A DNA stretch of 64,000 nucleotides, from contig CAWHZU010000019.1 of the NCBI GenBank assembly GCA_963833885.1, positions 124,001-188,000 of the forward strand, in the 5' to 3' direction. The translations under genes were made by a program, and so were the position numbers. The stretch comes from JASHPR01 sp963833885. GTDB taxonomy: Bacteria; Actinomycetota; Actinomycetes; Streptosporangiales; Streptosporangiaceae. The notes under the pieces were generated by a model. The model was not told where the DNA came from. It made no database searches and worked only from the letters and a program-made list of their open reading frames with translations. Shown here in pieces: positions 54,958 to 63,960 of the stretch; position 1 is the stretch's first letter, and each line of letters begins with the position of its first letter.

Positions 54958-55638
54958 TCACAGCAGCGCGGCGAGCGCGCCGGCCAGCACCGTCCGGGGC
55001 AAGACCACCGGAACGCCCACGGCCCACGCCACCATCTGCTTCATCGGGCCGTCAAAGCCCAGGCAGTCGAGGACCACCAGGTCCGGCCGCCAGGCCGCGA
55101 GCGCGTCGGCCGCCTGGGCCAGTCCGGCGAGCGGCCCGTACGGCGACGCGGCCAGCACCAGGACCTCACCGGCCGCCGCGGACCAGTCGGCGCGAACCGG
55201 CTCGACCTGGTCGGAAGCTGGCACGACCACGCCGAGCCGGGCGATGCGGCCTCCCGGTGCCGCCGCCGCGACCAGATTCCGCACCAGCGGGCCGGGCATC
55301 AGCAGCGGCCGCGCGCAGCGGACGCCCGCCAGCGGACCGGTGCACAGCGCGGCCACGACCGCCGCCCCGCGGGCGGTCACGTCGTCGATCGCTTCCTGCA
55401 GCAGCGGCACGAGCCTGGCCTCGCCGAGCGTCACCTCCGTGCCGTCCCGCAGCCGGGTGACCAGCAGATCCTCGCCGCACGCCGGGGCAAGGCTGGCCAG
55501 CTCGGCCGGGCCGACGTGGTCCAGCGCGCCGCGCTCGATCACCCGTGTGCCCGGGGGCAGCGGCCGCGCGATGTCGGGCATGACGTCGGTCCTCGGGGAC
55601 TGCCCAATCGTCACCACGCCCACGACCGGCGGTGCCAT
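54958..55638 (-). CDS. AroM family protein
   Basis: 226 residues matching AroM: VGVVTIGQSPRTDVMPDIARPL at the start, ERGALDHV, LLVTRLRDGTEVTLGEA, PLLQEAIDDVTARGAAVVAALCTG and WRPDLVVLDCLGF near the end. The family has an Asp/Glu racemase-like fold and no proven reaction; it was named from co-regulation with shikimate kinase in Escherichia coli. Here it is the last gene of the eight-gene catabolic operon, 9 nt after the ATPase gene. Confidence 0.85.
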   Translation of the reverse strand: MAPPVVGVVTIGQSPRTDVMPDIARPLPPGTRVIERGALDHVGPAELASLAPACGEDLLVTRLRDGTEVTLGEARLVPLLQEAIDDVTARGAAVVAALCTGPLAGVRCARPLLMPGPLVRNLVAAAAPGGRIARLGVVVPASDQVEPVRADWSAAAGEVLVLAASPYGPLAGLAQAADALAAWRPDLVVLDCLGFDGPMKQMVAWAVGVPVVLPRTVLAGALAALL

Positions 55639-55647
55639 GCGCCGGCC

Positions 55648-56832
55648 TCAGCCCTTGGGCCGGGGCGCGGGCTGCGCGGCGCCGGGTTCCACGGCGGCGG
55701 ACTGCTCGGCGCCGGATAGCTCAACGTCGGATGACGCGGCGTCGGATGACCCGGCGTCGGACTGCAGTGTGCCGGATTCCGCGGTGCCGGATTCCACCGT
55801 GCCGGACTCCACCGTGCCGGACTCCACCGTGCCGGACTCCACCGTGCCGGACTCCACGGCGCCGGGCCGCTCCGGCATCTCGATTCCGGCCAGGACTTCC
55901 TCGGCGCGATGGCACGCCACCAGCCGGCCCTGCGCTATCGCCCGCAGCGACGGCACCTCCACAGCGCACCGGTCGATGGCCAGCGGGCAGCGCGGGTGGA
56001 ACACGCACCCCGAGGGCGGGTTCGTCGCGTCCGGCGGCTCCCCGTGCAGCACGATGCGCGTGCTGCGGGCGCTCGCCACGATCTCGGGCACCGCCGAGCG
56101 AAGTGCGCGGGTGTAGGGATGCGCGGGCGCAGCGAGCAGCTCGGCCGTGGGGCCGCTCTCCGCCACGCGTCCCAGGTACAGCACCGCGATCTGCTCGCAG
56201 AGCTCGCTGACCACGGCGAGGTTGTGCGTGATCAGGAGATAGGCCAGGCTGCGCTCACCGCGCAGCCGCCCGATCAGCTCCAGGATCCGCGCCTGCGCCC
56301 GCACGTCGAGAGCGCTGGTCGGCTCGTCGAGCACCAGCAACCGCGGCTGCACGCTGAGCGCCCGTGCGATCGCGACCCGCTGGCGCTGGCCGCCGGAGAG
56401 CTGATGCGGGTACCTGGACGCGAAGTCCGGGTCGAGCCCGACCTCCTCCAGCAGATCCCGCACGCGCGGGCCGGCCTCCCGGCGCGGAACGATCCCGTGC
56501 GCGGCGAGCGCCTCGGCGATCGCCGGGCCCACCCGCATCCGCGGGTCGAGGGTGTTGTCGGGATCCTGGAACACGATCTGCACGGCCCGCCGGTAGTCCC
56601 GCAGCTCCCGGCCGCGCAGCCCGGCAACGTCCGCGCCGTCGAAGTGGATCTGGCCCGCCGCCGCGGGCACCAGCCGGAGCACCGCCCGGCCGATCGTGCT
56701 CTTGCCGGAGCCGCTCTCCCCCACCAGGCCGAGGCCGAACGGGCCGGGCGCGACGTCCAGGCTCACCCCGTCCACCGCGCGTACCGGCCCGAAGCGCACC
56801 TCCAGGCCGGCGATCTCGAGCAGTGCCGCCAT
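55648..56832 (-). CDS. Peptide-type ABC importer ATPase (DppF-like) with a repeated acidic tail
   Basis: 394 residues. Walker A GESGSGKSTIGRAV, signature LSGGQRQRVAIARAL, Walker B LLVLDEPTSALD, and the oligo/dipeptide C-terminal region with HPYTRALRSAVPE and CVFHPRCPLAIDRC. Beyond about residue 325 comes a low-complexity tail: VESGT repeated five times, then Ser/Asp/Ala-rich sequence, encoded by the 15-bp repeats at 55771-55860. The ATG is preceded by GGAGG. It pairs with 56835-57647, two nt upstream. Confidence 0.92.
   Translation of the reverse strand: MAALLEIAGLEVRFGPVRAVDGVSLDVAPGPFGLGLVGESGSGKSTIGRAVLRLVPAAAGQIHFDGADVAGLRGRELRDYRRAVQIVFQDPDNTLDPRMRVGPAIAEALAAHGIVPRREAGPRVRDLLEEVGLDPDFASRYPHQLSGGQRQRVAIARALSVQPRLLVLDEPTSALDVRAQARILELIGRLRGERSLAYLLITHNLAVVSELCEQIAVLYLGRVAESGPTAELLAAPAHPYTRALRSAVPEIVASARSTRIVLHGEPPDATNPPSGCVFHPRCPLAIDRCAVEVPSLRAIAQGRLVACHRAEEVLAGIEMPERPGAVESGTVESGTVESGTVESGTVESGTAESGTLQSDAGSSDAASSDVELSGAEQSAAVEPGAAQPAPRPKG
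55771..55860 (-). repeat. Six tandem 15-bp units coding the VESGT tail
   Basis: The plus-strand unit GCCGGACTCCACCGT occurs six times in a row with one or two changes in the outer copies. Each adds five residues (VESGT, AESGT) in frame to the ATPase tail, so copy number can change without frameshift. Confidence 0.92.
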
Positions 56833-56834
56833 CG

Positions 56835-57647
56835 TCAGCCTCCGCCGGGGGGGTTTGGGGGGGTCGGCCCCCCGGGCGAGCACAGCCTCTCGATCACCGG
56901 CACCGACCGCAGCAGATCGGCGGTATACGGGTGCTCCGGAGCGGACATGATCTGATCGGTCGGGCCCTGCTCGACGATGCTGCCCGCCTGCATGACGGCA
57001 ACGCGGTCGCACAGCTCGGCGATCACGGCCAGGTCGTGGCTGATGAACAGGATCGACATGCCGTCACGGCTGCGCAGCTCGCGCAGCAGCTCGAGCACCT
57101 CGGCCTGGACCGTCACGTCGAGCGCGCTGGTCGGCTCGTCGGCGAGCAGTACCTCGGCGCGCAGCGCGACGGCCAGCGCGATCGCCACGCGCTGCAGCTG
57201 ACCCCCGGACAGCTGCGATGGGTACCGGCGCAGCAGATCCGGCGACAGCAGCACCCCGCGCATCGCCTGATCCACCCGGTCGGTGGCCTCGCTGCCGCCC
57301 GCGCCGTGCCGCCGCAGCGCCCGCAGGGCGACGTCGCCGACCCGGAACACCGGATTGAACGCCATCGACGGGCTCTGGAAGATCGCGGCGATGCGGCTGC
57401 CGCGCAGCCCGATGAGGACCTTCTCGGGCAGGCCGACGAGCTCCCTGCCGTCGAGCTTGATGCTGCCGGCCATGGTGGCGCCCACCGTGTTGGCCAGCCC
57501 GAGCACCGCCAGCGTGGTCATGGACTTGCCGGATCCGCTCTCCCCGGCCAGGCCGACGATCTCGGCGTCGTCCACGCCAAGATGGTCCACGTTCACGACG
57601 CTTCTGACCCCGAAGCGCACGTTCAGGCCGGTGATCTCGAGCCTCAC
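56835..57647 (-). CDS. Peptide-type ABC importer ATPase (DppD-like), short C-terminus
   Basis: 270 residues from the GTG overlapping the permease stop (GTGA). Walker A AGESGSGKSMTTLAVLGL, LSGGQLQRVAIALAVALRAE, Walker B LLADEPTSALD, SHDLAVIAELCDRVAVM. It ends shortly after HPYTADLLRSVPVIERLC with a Pro/Gly tail (PPNPPGGG) and lacks the Cys-containing end of full-length DppD proteins. One of two ATPases powering the importer. Confidence 0.93.
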   Translation of the reverse strand: MRLEITGLNVRFGVRSVVNVDHLGVDDAEIVGLAGESGSGKSMTTLAVLGLANTVGATMAGSIKLDGRELVGLPEKVLIGLRGSRIAAIFQSPSMAFNPVFRVGDVALRALRRHGAGGSEATDRVDQAMRGVLLSPDLLRRYPSQLSGGQLQRVAIALAVALRAEVLLADEPTSALDVTVQAEVLELLRELRSRDGMSILFISHDLAVIAELCDRVAVMQAGSIVEQGPTDQIMSAPEHPYTADLLRSVPVIERLCSPGGPTPPNPPGGG

Positions 57648-58543
57648 CGCAGGATCACCCGTCTCGGGTCGAGCAGGTCCCGGAGCCCGTCGCCGAGCAG
57701 GTTGAACGCGAACGCGGTGATCAGGATCGCGAGCCCGGGAAACGTGACCACCCACCAGTCGGTGGTGAAGTAGGTCTGGCCCTCCGACACCATCAGGCCC
57801 CAGTCGGGCGTTGGGTCCTGGGCGCCGAGCCCGAGGAATGACAGCGCCGAGGCGGTGAGGATGACGCCGCCGACGTCCAGCGAGACTTGCACGATCAGCG
57901 GCGTTATCGCGTTCGGCAGGATGTGCCGGAAGATGATCCGGCGCCGCGAGATCCCCAGCGCCCGGCAGCTCTCGATGTACGGGCGGCCGGCCACCGAGGC
58001 GGCCTGGCCGCGGATCAGTCTCACGTACCACGGCCACCAGGTCGCCGAGATAGCGATCGTCAGGCTGGTCATGCTCGGCGGCAGCAACGCGGCCAGGGCG
58101 AGCGCGAGCAGCAGCGCGGGGAAGGCGAGGACGATGTCGGTCACCCGCATGATCACGTCGTCCAGCCAGCCGCCGAAGTAGCCGGCCACGATCCCCAGCG
58201 GGATGCCGATTGCACAGGCGATCAGCAGCACGAACAGCGCGACCAGCGGCGAGATCCGCGCTCCGTAGATGACCCGGGACAGGATGTCGCGCCCGACCTG
58301 GTCGGTGCCGAACCAGTGGTGTGCCGACGGCGGCTTCAGCACGTCGAACGGGTGCGTCGCCGAGCCCGCGTCGCCGGGATCGGGAGCGATAAGCGGGGCC
58401 AGCACGGCGACGATGACGATCAGGGCCGACATGGCGCCGCCGAACGTGAGCAGCGGATTGCTGCGCAGCCAGCCGCGGGTGCGCTGCGCCGCGACCGCGG
58501 CCGGGACCGGGGCGGGGGCCGGGGCTTCCGGGACTTCGATCAT
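57644..58543 (-). CDS. Peptide-type ABC importer permease (DppC-like)
   Basis: 299 residues with about six helices and the family features HHWFGTDQVGRDILSRVIYGAR (key part GTDQVGRDILSRV), the EAA-like loop SCRALGISRRRIIFRHILPN and LSFLGLGAQDPTPDWGLMVSEG. Its ATG overlaps the DppB stop (ATGA). It forms the membrane channel together with the 58540-59556 permease. Confidence 0.93.
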   Translation of the reverse strand: MIEVPEAPAPAPVPAAVAAQRTRGWLRSNPLLTFGGAMSALIVIVAVLAPLIAPDPGDAGSATHPFDVLKPPSAHHWFGTDQVGRDILSRVIYGARISPLVALFVLLIACAIGIPLGIVAGYFGGWLDDVIMRVTDIVLAFPALLLALALAALLPPSMTSLTIAISATWWPWYVRLIRGQAASVAGRPYIESCRALGISRRRIIFRHILPNAITPLIVQVSLDVGGVILTASALSFLGLGAQDPTPDWGLMVSEGQTYFTTDWWVVTFPGLAILITAFAFNLLGDGLRDLLDPRRVILR

Positions 58544-59556
58544 CGCAGCCTGATCCTCGGGTCGATGACGGCCTGGACGATGTCCACGATCAGGTTGGCG
58601 ATCACGTAGGCGATCGCGACGAACAGCGTGACGCCGAGGATGGCGGGGGTGTCGAGGGTGCCGATCGACGCCACGGCATAGCTGCCCAGCCCGGGCCAGT
58701 CGAAGATCGATTCAACCAGGAACGTGTTCACCAGCGAGTAGCCGAAGACCAGCGCGATCGCCGCCGAGACCGGGCTCCATGCCAGCTTCATCAGGTACCG
58801 GCCGAACACGTCGCGCTCGGGCAGTCCGAGCGCGCGGGCCATCTGCACGTGGGTCTCGCCGACCGTGTCCAGGATCTGCGCCCGGACCATGCGGGAGATC
58901 AGCCCGGCCGGGTAGGCGGCCACCACCACGGCGGGCAAGATCAGGTGGGTCAGCGTGCTGCCGAGCATCGGCCAGTTGCCGGTGAACAGGGCGTCGAGGA
59001 CCGGGAAGCCGGTGACCTTCGTCAGCGGGTTGGTGAACAGCAGGTTCGATGAGTACTCGCCGGCCACCGGCAGCACGTGCAGGCGCTGCGCGAAGACCAG
59101 CTGCAGAATCAGCGCCATCCAGAAGATGGGCATCGACACGCCGAGGATCGACCCGGCGCGGATGGCCTGGTCGGCGGGACGGCCGGGGCGCCGGGCGGAC
59201 ACCAGCCCGGCCGGCACGCCCACGGCGAGCGCGATGATCAGCGCGGCGATCACCAGCTCGAGCGAGGCCGGCGCCGCGGTGGCGATGTTGGACAGCACCG
59301 ATTGGTGGGTGTGGATCGACACACCCCAGTTCCCGCTGAAGATCCCCGCGAAGTACCTGGCGATCTGGACCGGGAGCGGGCGGTCCAGCCCCAGGTACTT
59401 CGCGGCTGCGGCGACCTGGGCGGGCGAGGCGTGCGGGCCTGCCCAGCTCGCCGCGGGATTCCCGGGCACCGCGTGCGCGATCACGAACGTCAGCAGCACC
59501 ACGCCCGCAACAACCACGACCGCGAGCGCGAGCCGCCGAGCTATGTACGTCGTCAA
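58540..59556 (-). CDS. Peptide-type ABC importer permease (DppB-like)
   Basis: 338 residues beginning at a TTG that overlaps the stop of the binding-protein gene (TTGA); no better start is present. TTYIARRLALAVVVVAGVVL is the first helix, followed by FVIAHAVPGNPA, NWGVSIHTHQSVLSNI, SMPIFWMALILQLVFA and the EAA-like MARALGLPERDVFGRYLMK. About six helices. Rare TTG initiation and overlap suggest the level is tuned by coupling. Confidence 0.92.
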   Translation of the reverse strand: MTTYIARRLALAVVVVAGVVLLTFVIAHAVPGNPAASWAGPHASPAQVAAAAKYLGLDRPLPVQIARYFAGIFSGNWGVSIHTHQSVLSNIATAAPASLELVIAALIIALAVGVPAGLVSARRPGRPADQAIRAGSILGVSMPIFWMALILQLVFAQRLHVLPVAGEYSSNLLFTNPLTKVTGFPVLDALFTGNWPMLGSTLTHLILPAVVVAAYPAGLISRMVRAQILDTVGETHVQMARALGLPERDVFGRYLMKLAWSPVSAAIALVFGYSLVNTFLVESIFDWPGLGSYAVASIGTLDTPAILGVTLFVAIAYVIANLIVDIVQAVIDPRIRLR

Positions 59557-61151
59557 CTGCCCGTGGGCTTCAGGTCGTAGACGAACACCACGTTCGGGTA
59601 CGCGGGGTTGACCTGGAGCCCGGTGAAGTTGTTCTGCATCGCGTACTGGTAGTTCGAGTTGTACAGGAACAAGATCGGCGCGGTGCCAAGGATCCGCACC
59701 TGCATCTCCTTGTACAGCTGCTCGGCGGCGGTCCGGTCGGTCGCGACCAGCGGCTCGACCTTGTTGATCATGCCGTCCAGCGTCTTGTCCGAGTAGTACG
59801 ACAGGTTGAAGTACGGCGGGCTCTCCGTGTAGAGCAGGTTGATGAACCACGAGTACGGGTCGGCGTAGTCCGGCCACCAGTACTCCATGAAGATGTCCTG
59901 GTGCTGGCTGGCAGTGGAGGACTTGCCTTTCGCCCACTGGGTCGGCCAGGACAGCGACTGGACGCTCAGGTTGATGTTGAGCTTGGCCAGGTCGGACTTC
60001 ATCAGGGTGGCGACGATGGATTCATTCGTGTCGCCCTGGGTGTAGGTGAGCGACAGGTTCATCGCCTTCTTGCCCGGGCCGTATCCCGCCGCGTTCAGCA
60101 GGGTCTTGGCCTTGGCCGGGTCGTAGCTGTAGCTGGGCAGGTCGGTGAAGTGGCCGAGCAGGCCGGCCGGGACGATGCCGCTGGAGGCGATCGCGGCGCC
60201 GGACAGGGCGGCGATCATGCCCTTGTAGTCGATGCCGTAGGAGATGGCCTGGCGCACCGGCTGGCTGAGCGCGCGGGTGTTGAGCTGGCCCAGCAGGTTC
60301 TGCCACGACGGCGCGCTGACCAGCTTGAGGCCCGACGTGCCCTTCAGCGAGCTCCACAGCGTGGGGCTCATCTGCTCGATGAAGCTGACCTGGCCGGACT
60401 TCAGCAGCTGGACTGCGGTGGTGTCCTGCGGGACGACCCGGAAGACCACGCGCTTGTAGTGCGCGCCGCTCCAGCCGCCCCAGTACCCGGAGTACGACTT
60501 GAGGATGACCTCGAACTCCTGGCCGCTGTTCCAGGTCTGCAGCGTGTACGGGCCGGTGCCCGCGTCATGCGGGGTGTTCAGCCACTTGGTCAGGTTCCCT
60601 CCCGACCCCGCGGCCTGCGTGTCGTAGATGTAGGCCGAGTAGTCGGCCGACGCCTCCAGGTCGAGCGGGGACGCGTACTTGAGGTGGAAGACCAGCGTGT
60701 ACTGGCTGGGCGCGTCGATGGTCTTCACCGCGCCCCAGATGTACGCCGCGCCGCCGTTCTCCTTGATCGTGCGCAGGATCGCGGCCTGCGCGGCCTGCGC
60801 GGTCATCAGCCGGCCGGTGTGGAAATGCACACCGTGGCGGAGCTGGAAGGTCCAGGTCAGCCCGCTGTCCGAGGAACTCCAGCTGGTCGCGAGCTCCGGC
60901 TGGATCTGATGCGTGGCCGAGTTGTAGTGCGTGAGCGTCTGGTACATGTTGCTCATCGCGATGATGCCGTTGGAGTACTCGGTGGCCGGGTCCCACCCGT
61001 CGATCATCACCGGCGTGTAGGTGTCGTAGGTGAACGTCTGCGCCGACTTCGGCTGTGACTGTGTGCTCGCGTGATAGCTTCCGCCGCACGCGGCGAGGAT
61101 CAGGGCGAGTGCTGAGCCGGCGGCAACCGGCAGAGCGCGATGCCGCTTCAT
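59553..61151 (-). CDS. Extracellular solute-binding lipoprotein (family 5, DppA-like)
   Basis: 532 residues from the ATG preceded by GGGGAGG. Lipoprotein signal: MKRHRALPVAAGSALALILAAC. SBP family 5 features: NMYQTLTHYNSATHQIQPELATSW, LTWTFQLRHGVHFHTGR, GTGPYTLQTWNSGQEFEVI, VRQAISYGIDYKGMI and YWWPDYADPYSW. It binds the substrate outside the cell. Family 5 proteins carry peptides, opines, nickel or other small molecules, so the name does not fix the ligand; context suggests a hydantoin-like or amino-acid derivative. Confidence 0.92.
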   Translation of the reverse strand: MKRHRALPVAAGSALALILAACGGSYHASTQSQPKSAQTFTYDTYTPVMIDGWDPATEYSNGIIAMSNMYQTLTHYNSATHQIQPELATSWSSSDSGLTWTFQLRHGVHFHTGRLMTAQAAQAAILRTIKENGGAAYIWGAVKTIDAPSQYTLVFHLKYASPLDLEASADYSAYIYDTQAAGSGGNLTKWLNTPHDAGTGPYTLQTWNSGQEFEVILKSYSGYWGGWSGAHYKRVVFRVVPQDTTAVQLLKSGQVSFIEQMSPTLWSSLKGTSGLKLVSAPSWQNLLGQLNTRALSQPVRQAISYGIDYKGMIAALSGAAIASSGIVPAGLLGHFTDLPSYSYDPAKAKTLLNAAGYGPGKKAMNLSLTYTQGDTNESIVATLMKSDLAKLNINLSVQSLSWPTQWAKGKSSTASQHQDIFMEYWWPDYADPYSWFINLLYTESPPYFNLSYYSDKTLDGMINKVEPLVATDRTAAEQLYKEMQVRILGTAPILFLYNSNYQYAMQNNFTGLQVNPAYPNVVFVYDLKPTGS

Positions 61152-61172
61152 GGGATACCTCCCCAAACTGTG

Positions 61173-62768
61173 CTACGAGCCCGCGGGGGCAGGCTGGGAG
61201 TGCCGCTCGTGCAATCCGCCAAGGGCACCGGCGGCCTTGACGCGGATGCGGACCGCGGGCGTGGTCAGGTACGCCAGCGGTATCTCTTCGATCTCGACGA
61301 TCTGCACCGCGGCGGGGTCCGCGCCCGCCGCGATCGCGTTCTGTACGGCCTCGTCCGAAGCCTCGGCGAGGGCAGCCTTCCGGCCATCGGCGCCGGGGTG
61401 GAAGATGCGGTCGACCTGACCGCTCACGGACGCGATCGCGGCGCCGACCGCGTTCGCCGCGTCGAAGTGCTCCGGCCGGATGACCTCGCTGATGCCCGGC
61501 AGGTCGTCCGGGACGAGGATGCTGCCGCCGCCGACCGCGATCAGGGCGCGGTCGCCCTTTGCGGTCTTCACCCGGTCGATCGCATCGGCCAGCATCTCGT
61601 CGGCGCGCCGCGCCGCGCTCTTCAGCAGGCTGCGGTGCCTGCCGATCAGCCCCGGGTCGCCGAGTGACGCCCGGCCGCTGGCCACGGCGCTGTCGGTGAG
61701 CGTCGGGGTCTGGCCGCCGAACACCAGCGCCTCGCCGCGCAGCCGGAAGCCGACGCTCTGCGGGCCGATCACCGGGGCGGCCAAATCGCCGGCCACCACC
61801 GTGCCCCCGCCGAGCGCGATCGTGACCAGGTCCGGCATCCGGAAGTTGGTGCGGATCCCGCCGATCTCCACGCCCTGCGACGACTCCCGGGGGAAGCCGT
61901 TGGCCAGGACGCCCACGTCGGTTGAGGTGCCGCCCACGTCTGCGACGAGCGAGTCGGCCGTCCCGGTGAGGAACGCCGCGCCGCGGATGCTGTTGGCCGG
62001 CCCGCTGCCGATGGTCAGCACCGGGTACCGCAGCGCGTGGTCCAGCGCCATCAGCGTCCCGTCGTTCTGGGCGAAGAACGTCACCGGGCGCAGCTCGTGC
62101 GCTGCCAGCGCGGCCTCCATCGCCGAGGCCACATCCCCGGCGACGCCGACCAGGGCGGCGTTCAGGATCGTGGCGTTCTCCCGCTCCAGCAGGCCCACCG
62201 AGCCGATCTCGTGGCTGAGCGAGACGTGCACCTCACCGAGCTCACGCTTGACGATCTCCGCGGCGAGCAGCTCATGCCGCGGCGAGACGGGGGCGAACAC
62301 GCTGGTGATCGCGACGCCGTCGGCCGCGCCGCCCACCTCGCCGAGGAACCGGGCCACCGCGTCGGCGTCGAACGGCACGAGATCGCGGCCGTCGAACTCG
62401 ATGCCGCCGTTCACGATCGTCGCGGCAACGCAGACGGCGCTGGCCAGGTCGTCGGGCCAGCCGAACATGGGGCGGACGGCGAGCGTTGCCGGGGCGCCGA
62501 CCCGGATCACGGCCACCCGCCGCAGCTTGCGGCGCTCCAGCACGGCGTTGGTCGCGTGCGTGGTGCCGAGCATCACGTGGGTGATCCGGCGCGGGTCGGC
62601 GCCGGGTGCGCGCAGCACGGTGTCGATGGCCTCGGTGATGCCGCCGGTGATGTCCGGGGTGCAGGCCACCTTGGCCTTGGCGAGCACCCGGTCGGCGCTG
62701 TCCAGGATCACCGCGTCGGTGTTGGTCCCACCGACGTCGATGCCGAGGCGGCAGTCAAGTGACGGCAC
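61173..62768 (-). CDS. HyuA-like hydantoinase/oxoprolinase family protein
   Basis: 531 residues. N-terminal hydantoinase A pattern GIDVGGTNTDAVILD, HVMLGTTHATNAVLERRKLRRVAVIRVG, then the ASKHA-fold core with VADVGGTSTDVGVLANGFPRE and ALGGGTVV, and near the end AVGGGSILVPDDLPG. Such proteins bind ATP and open hydantoin or oxoproline rings, usually with a HyuB partner; no HyuB is present in the window. It overlaps the DUF917 gene by 14 nt and is followed by the ABC importer. It probably acts on the product of the DUF917 protein. Confidence 0.88.
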   Translation of the reverse strand: MPSLDCRLGIDVGGTNTDAVILDSADRVLAKAKVACTPDITGGITEAIDTVLRAPGADPRRITHVMLGTTHATNAVLERRKLRRVAVIRVGAPATLAVRPMFGWPDDLASAVCVAATIVNGGIEFDGRDLVPFDADAVARFLGEVGGAADGVAITSVFAPVSPRHELLAAEIVKRELGEVHVSLSHEIGSVGLLERENATILNAALVGVAGDVASAMEAALAAHELRPVTFFAQNDGTLMALDHALRYPVLTIGSGPANSIRGAAFLTGTADSLVADVGGTSTDVGVLANGFPRESSQGVEIGGIRTNFRMPDLVTIALGGGTVVAGDLAAPVIGPQSVGFRLRGEALVFGGQTPTLTDSAVASGRASLGDPGLIGRHRSLLKSAARRADEMLADAIDRVKTAKGDRALIAVGGGSILVPDDLPGISEVIRPEHFDAANAVGAAIASVSGQVDRIFHPGADGRKAALAEASDEAVQNAIAAGADPAAVQIVEIEEIPLAYLTTPAVRIRVKAAGALGGLHERHSQPAPAGS

Positions 62769-63837
62769 TGGCGAGCTCCTCCACCGGCACGTAATCGAAG
62801 TCGTAGCCGAACGCGCGCGGCCCGGCGGCCTGCAGCCCGCGGTCGGTCCGCCAGACCGGGTCGCACGGCATGGCGATCACCGTGACCCGCTGCCCGTACC
62901 TGACCCTCTCGGTGGCGATCGCCTCGGCCGTCTCGCTGTCCAGGACCGAGATCAGGTCGGGCACCGACGCCGCCACCCGGCCCTGCTCGAGCGCGACCAG
63001 GTTCTCGTTCTGCAGCTCGAGGCGGAGCAGCCTGCCAGAGTCCTCGCCGATGCCTTCGATCACCACGGATCCGCGCACGAACCCCTTCGTCGTCCGCCGC
63101 TCGACATCCGAGATCTTCCCTGTGACCAGCCGGAACGCGCCGACCTCGGCGATTAGCTCGGCTACCGGGTTGCGCTGCGCCGTGCTCACCGCCAGCCCGA
63201 TCCTGATCGCCAGCGAGACCGTGCCGAGCACCGTGGCCTCGCGGGCCTGTGCCACCGTCAGCGTGTACTCGGTGGACGCCGCGGCCCCGCCGAACTCGAC
63301 GGCGGCCGCCCGGGCCAGCCGCTCGGTCCAGTCGCCGGAGATCGTCCGGAACACGATCACGTTGCCGCGCTCGTCCGTCATCACGCACGGGTTCGGGTTG
63401 ATCCCGGCCAGGTGCATGGAGACTTGCGGCACCAGCGGAAAGGCGCGGCCCATGCCGTCGGCGTCCACGACAGGCAGGCCGATCCTGGCCGCCCACACGA
63501 TCGGGTTGAGCCCGTTCGAGCCGCCGATCTCGGCGGACATGAGCGCCGCGACCTTGTACCCGGTGACGTCTTCCAGGTGCTGCCGGAGCCTGATGCCCTC
63601 GCTCCCGTTCTCGATCTTCTCGATGTGAACGGTCGGGGCGCCGATCATCCCGCAGGGCATGATCAGCTCGTCGTCGGCGAGCTCGTCCAGGCCGACGAGG
63701 GTGACCGGCCCGTAATCCTCGGTGGCCTGCAGCGCCTCCAGCAGGCCGATCCGGGTGTCGCCGCCGCCGCCGGCGCCAAGGATCGCGCAGCCGCGGGCCA
63801 GCGCGCGCAGCGAATCGGGGTCCAGCAGCATCGCCAT
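62755..63837 (-). CDS. DUF917 protein (S-methyl-thiohydantoin desulfurase-like)
   Basis: 360 residues, first gene of the operon. DUF917 motifs: ARGCAILGAGGGGDTRIGLL, DDELIMPCGMIGAPTVHIEK, SAEIGGSNGLNPIVWAARIGLPVVDADGMGRAFP (key part LNPIVWAARIGLPVVDADG) and TISGDWTERLARAAAVEFGG. Characterised members remove sulfur from thiohydantoins in ergothioneine breakdown. Placed directly before HyuA, it suggests a two-step desulfuration or hydration then ring-opening route. The ATG at 63837 is used; a TTG two codons upstream is possible. No strong ribosome-binding site. Confidence 0.85.
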   Translation of the reverse strand: MAMLLDPDSLRALARGCAILGAGGGGDTRIGLLEALQATEDYGPVTLVGLDELADDELIMPCGMIGAPTVHIEKIENGSEGIRLRQHLEDVTGYKVAALMSAEIGGSNGLNPIVWAARIGLPVVDADGMGRAFPLVPQVSMHLAGINPNPCVMTDERGNVIVFRTISGDWTERLARAAAVEFGGAAASTEYTLTVAQAREATVLGTVSLAIRIGLAVSTAQRNPVAELIAEVGAFRLVTGKISDVERRTTKGFVRGSVVIEGIGEDSGRLLRLELQNENLVALEQGRVAASVPDLISVLDSETAEAIATERVRYGQRVTVIAMPCDPVWRTDRGLQAAGPRAFGYDFDYVPVEELASAVT

Positions 63838-63914
63838 GATCAAAAAGATAGCGTCCCGGGCCAGGTCAGCACATATGCGTTATGCACTAAGAAACGTGGC
63901 TTCTTGGGCGATCC

Positions 63915-63960
63915 GGCTAAGACGCGGCCGGCCAGGGAGCTCGGCTTGGAAATCTTAGCC
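63915..63960. promoter_or_regulatory. 8-bp inverted repeat upstream of the DUF917 operon
   Basis: GGCTAAGA (63915-63922) and TCTTAGCC (63953-63960) are exact inverse copies 30 bp apart in the promoter region of the catabolic operon. A rightward ATG at 63989 could begin the next gene, but only four codons are visible. A looped repressor site is possible. Confidence 0.35.
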
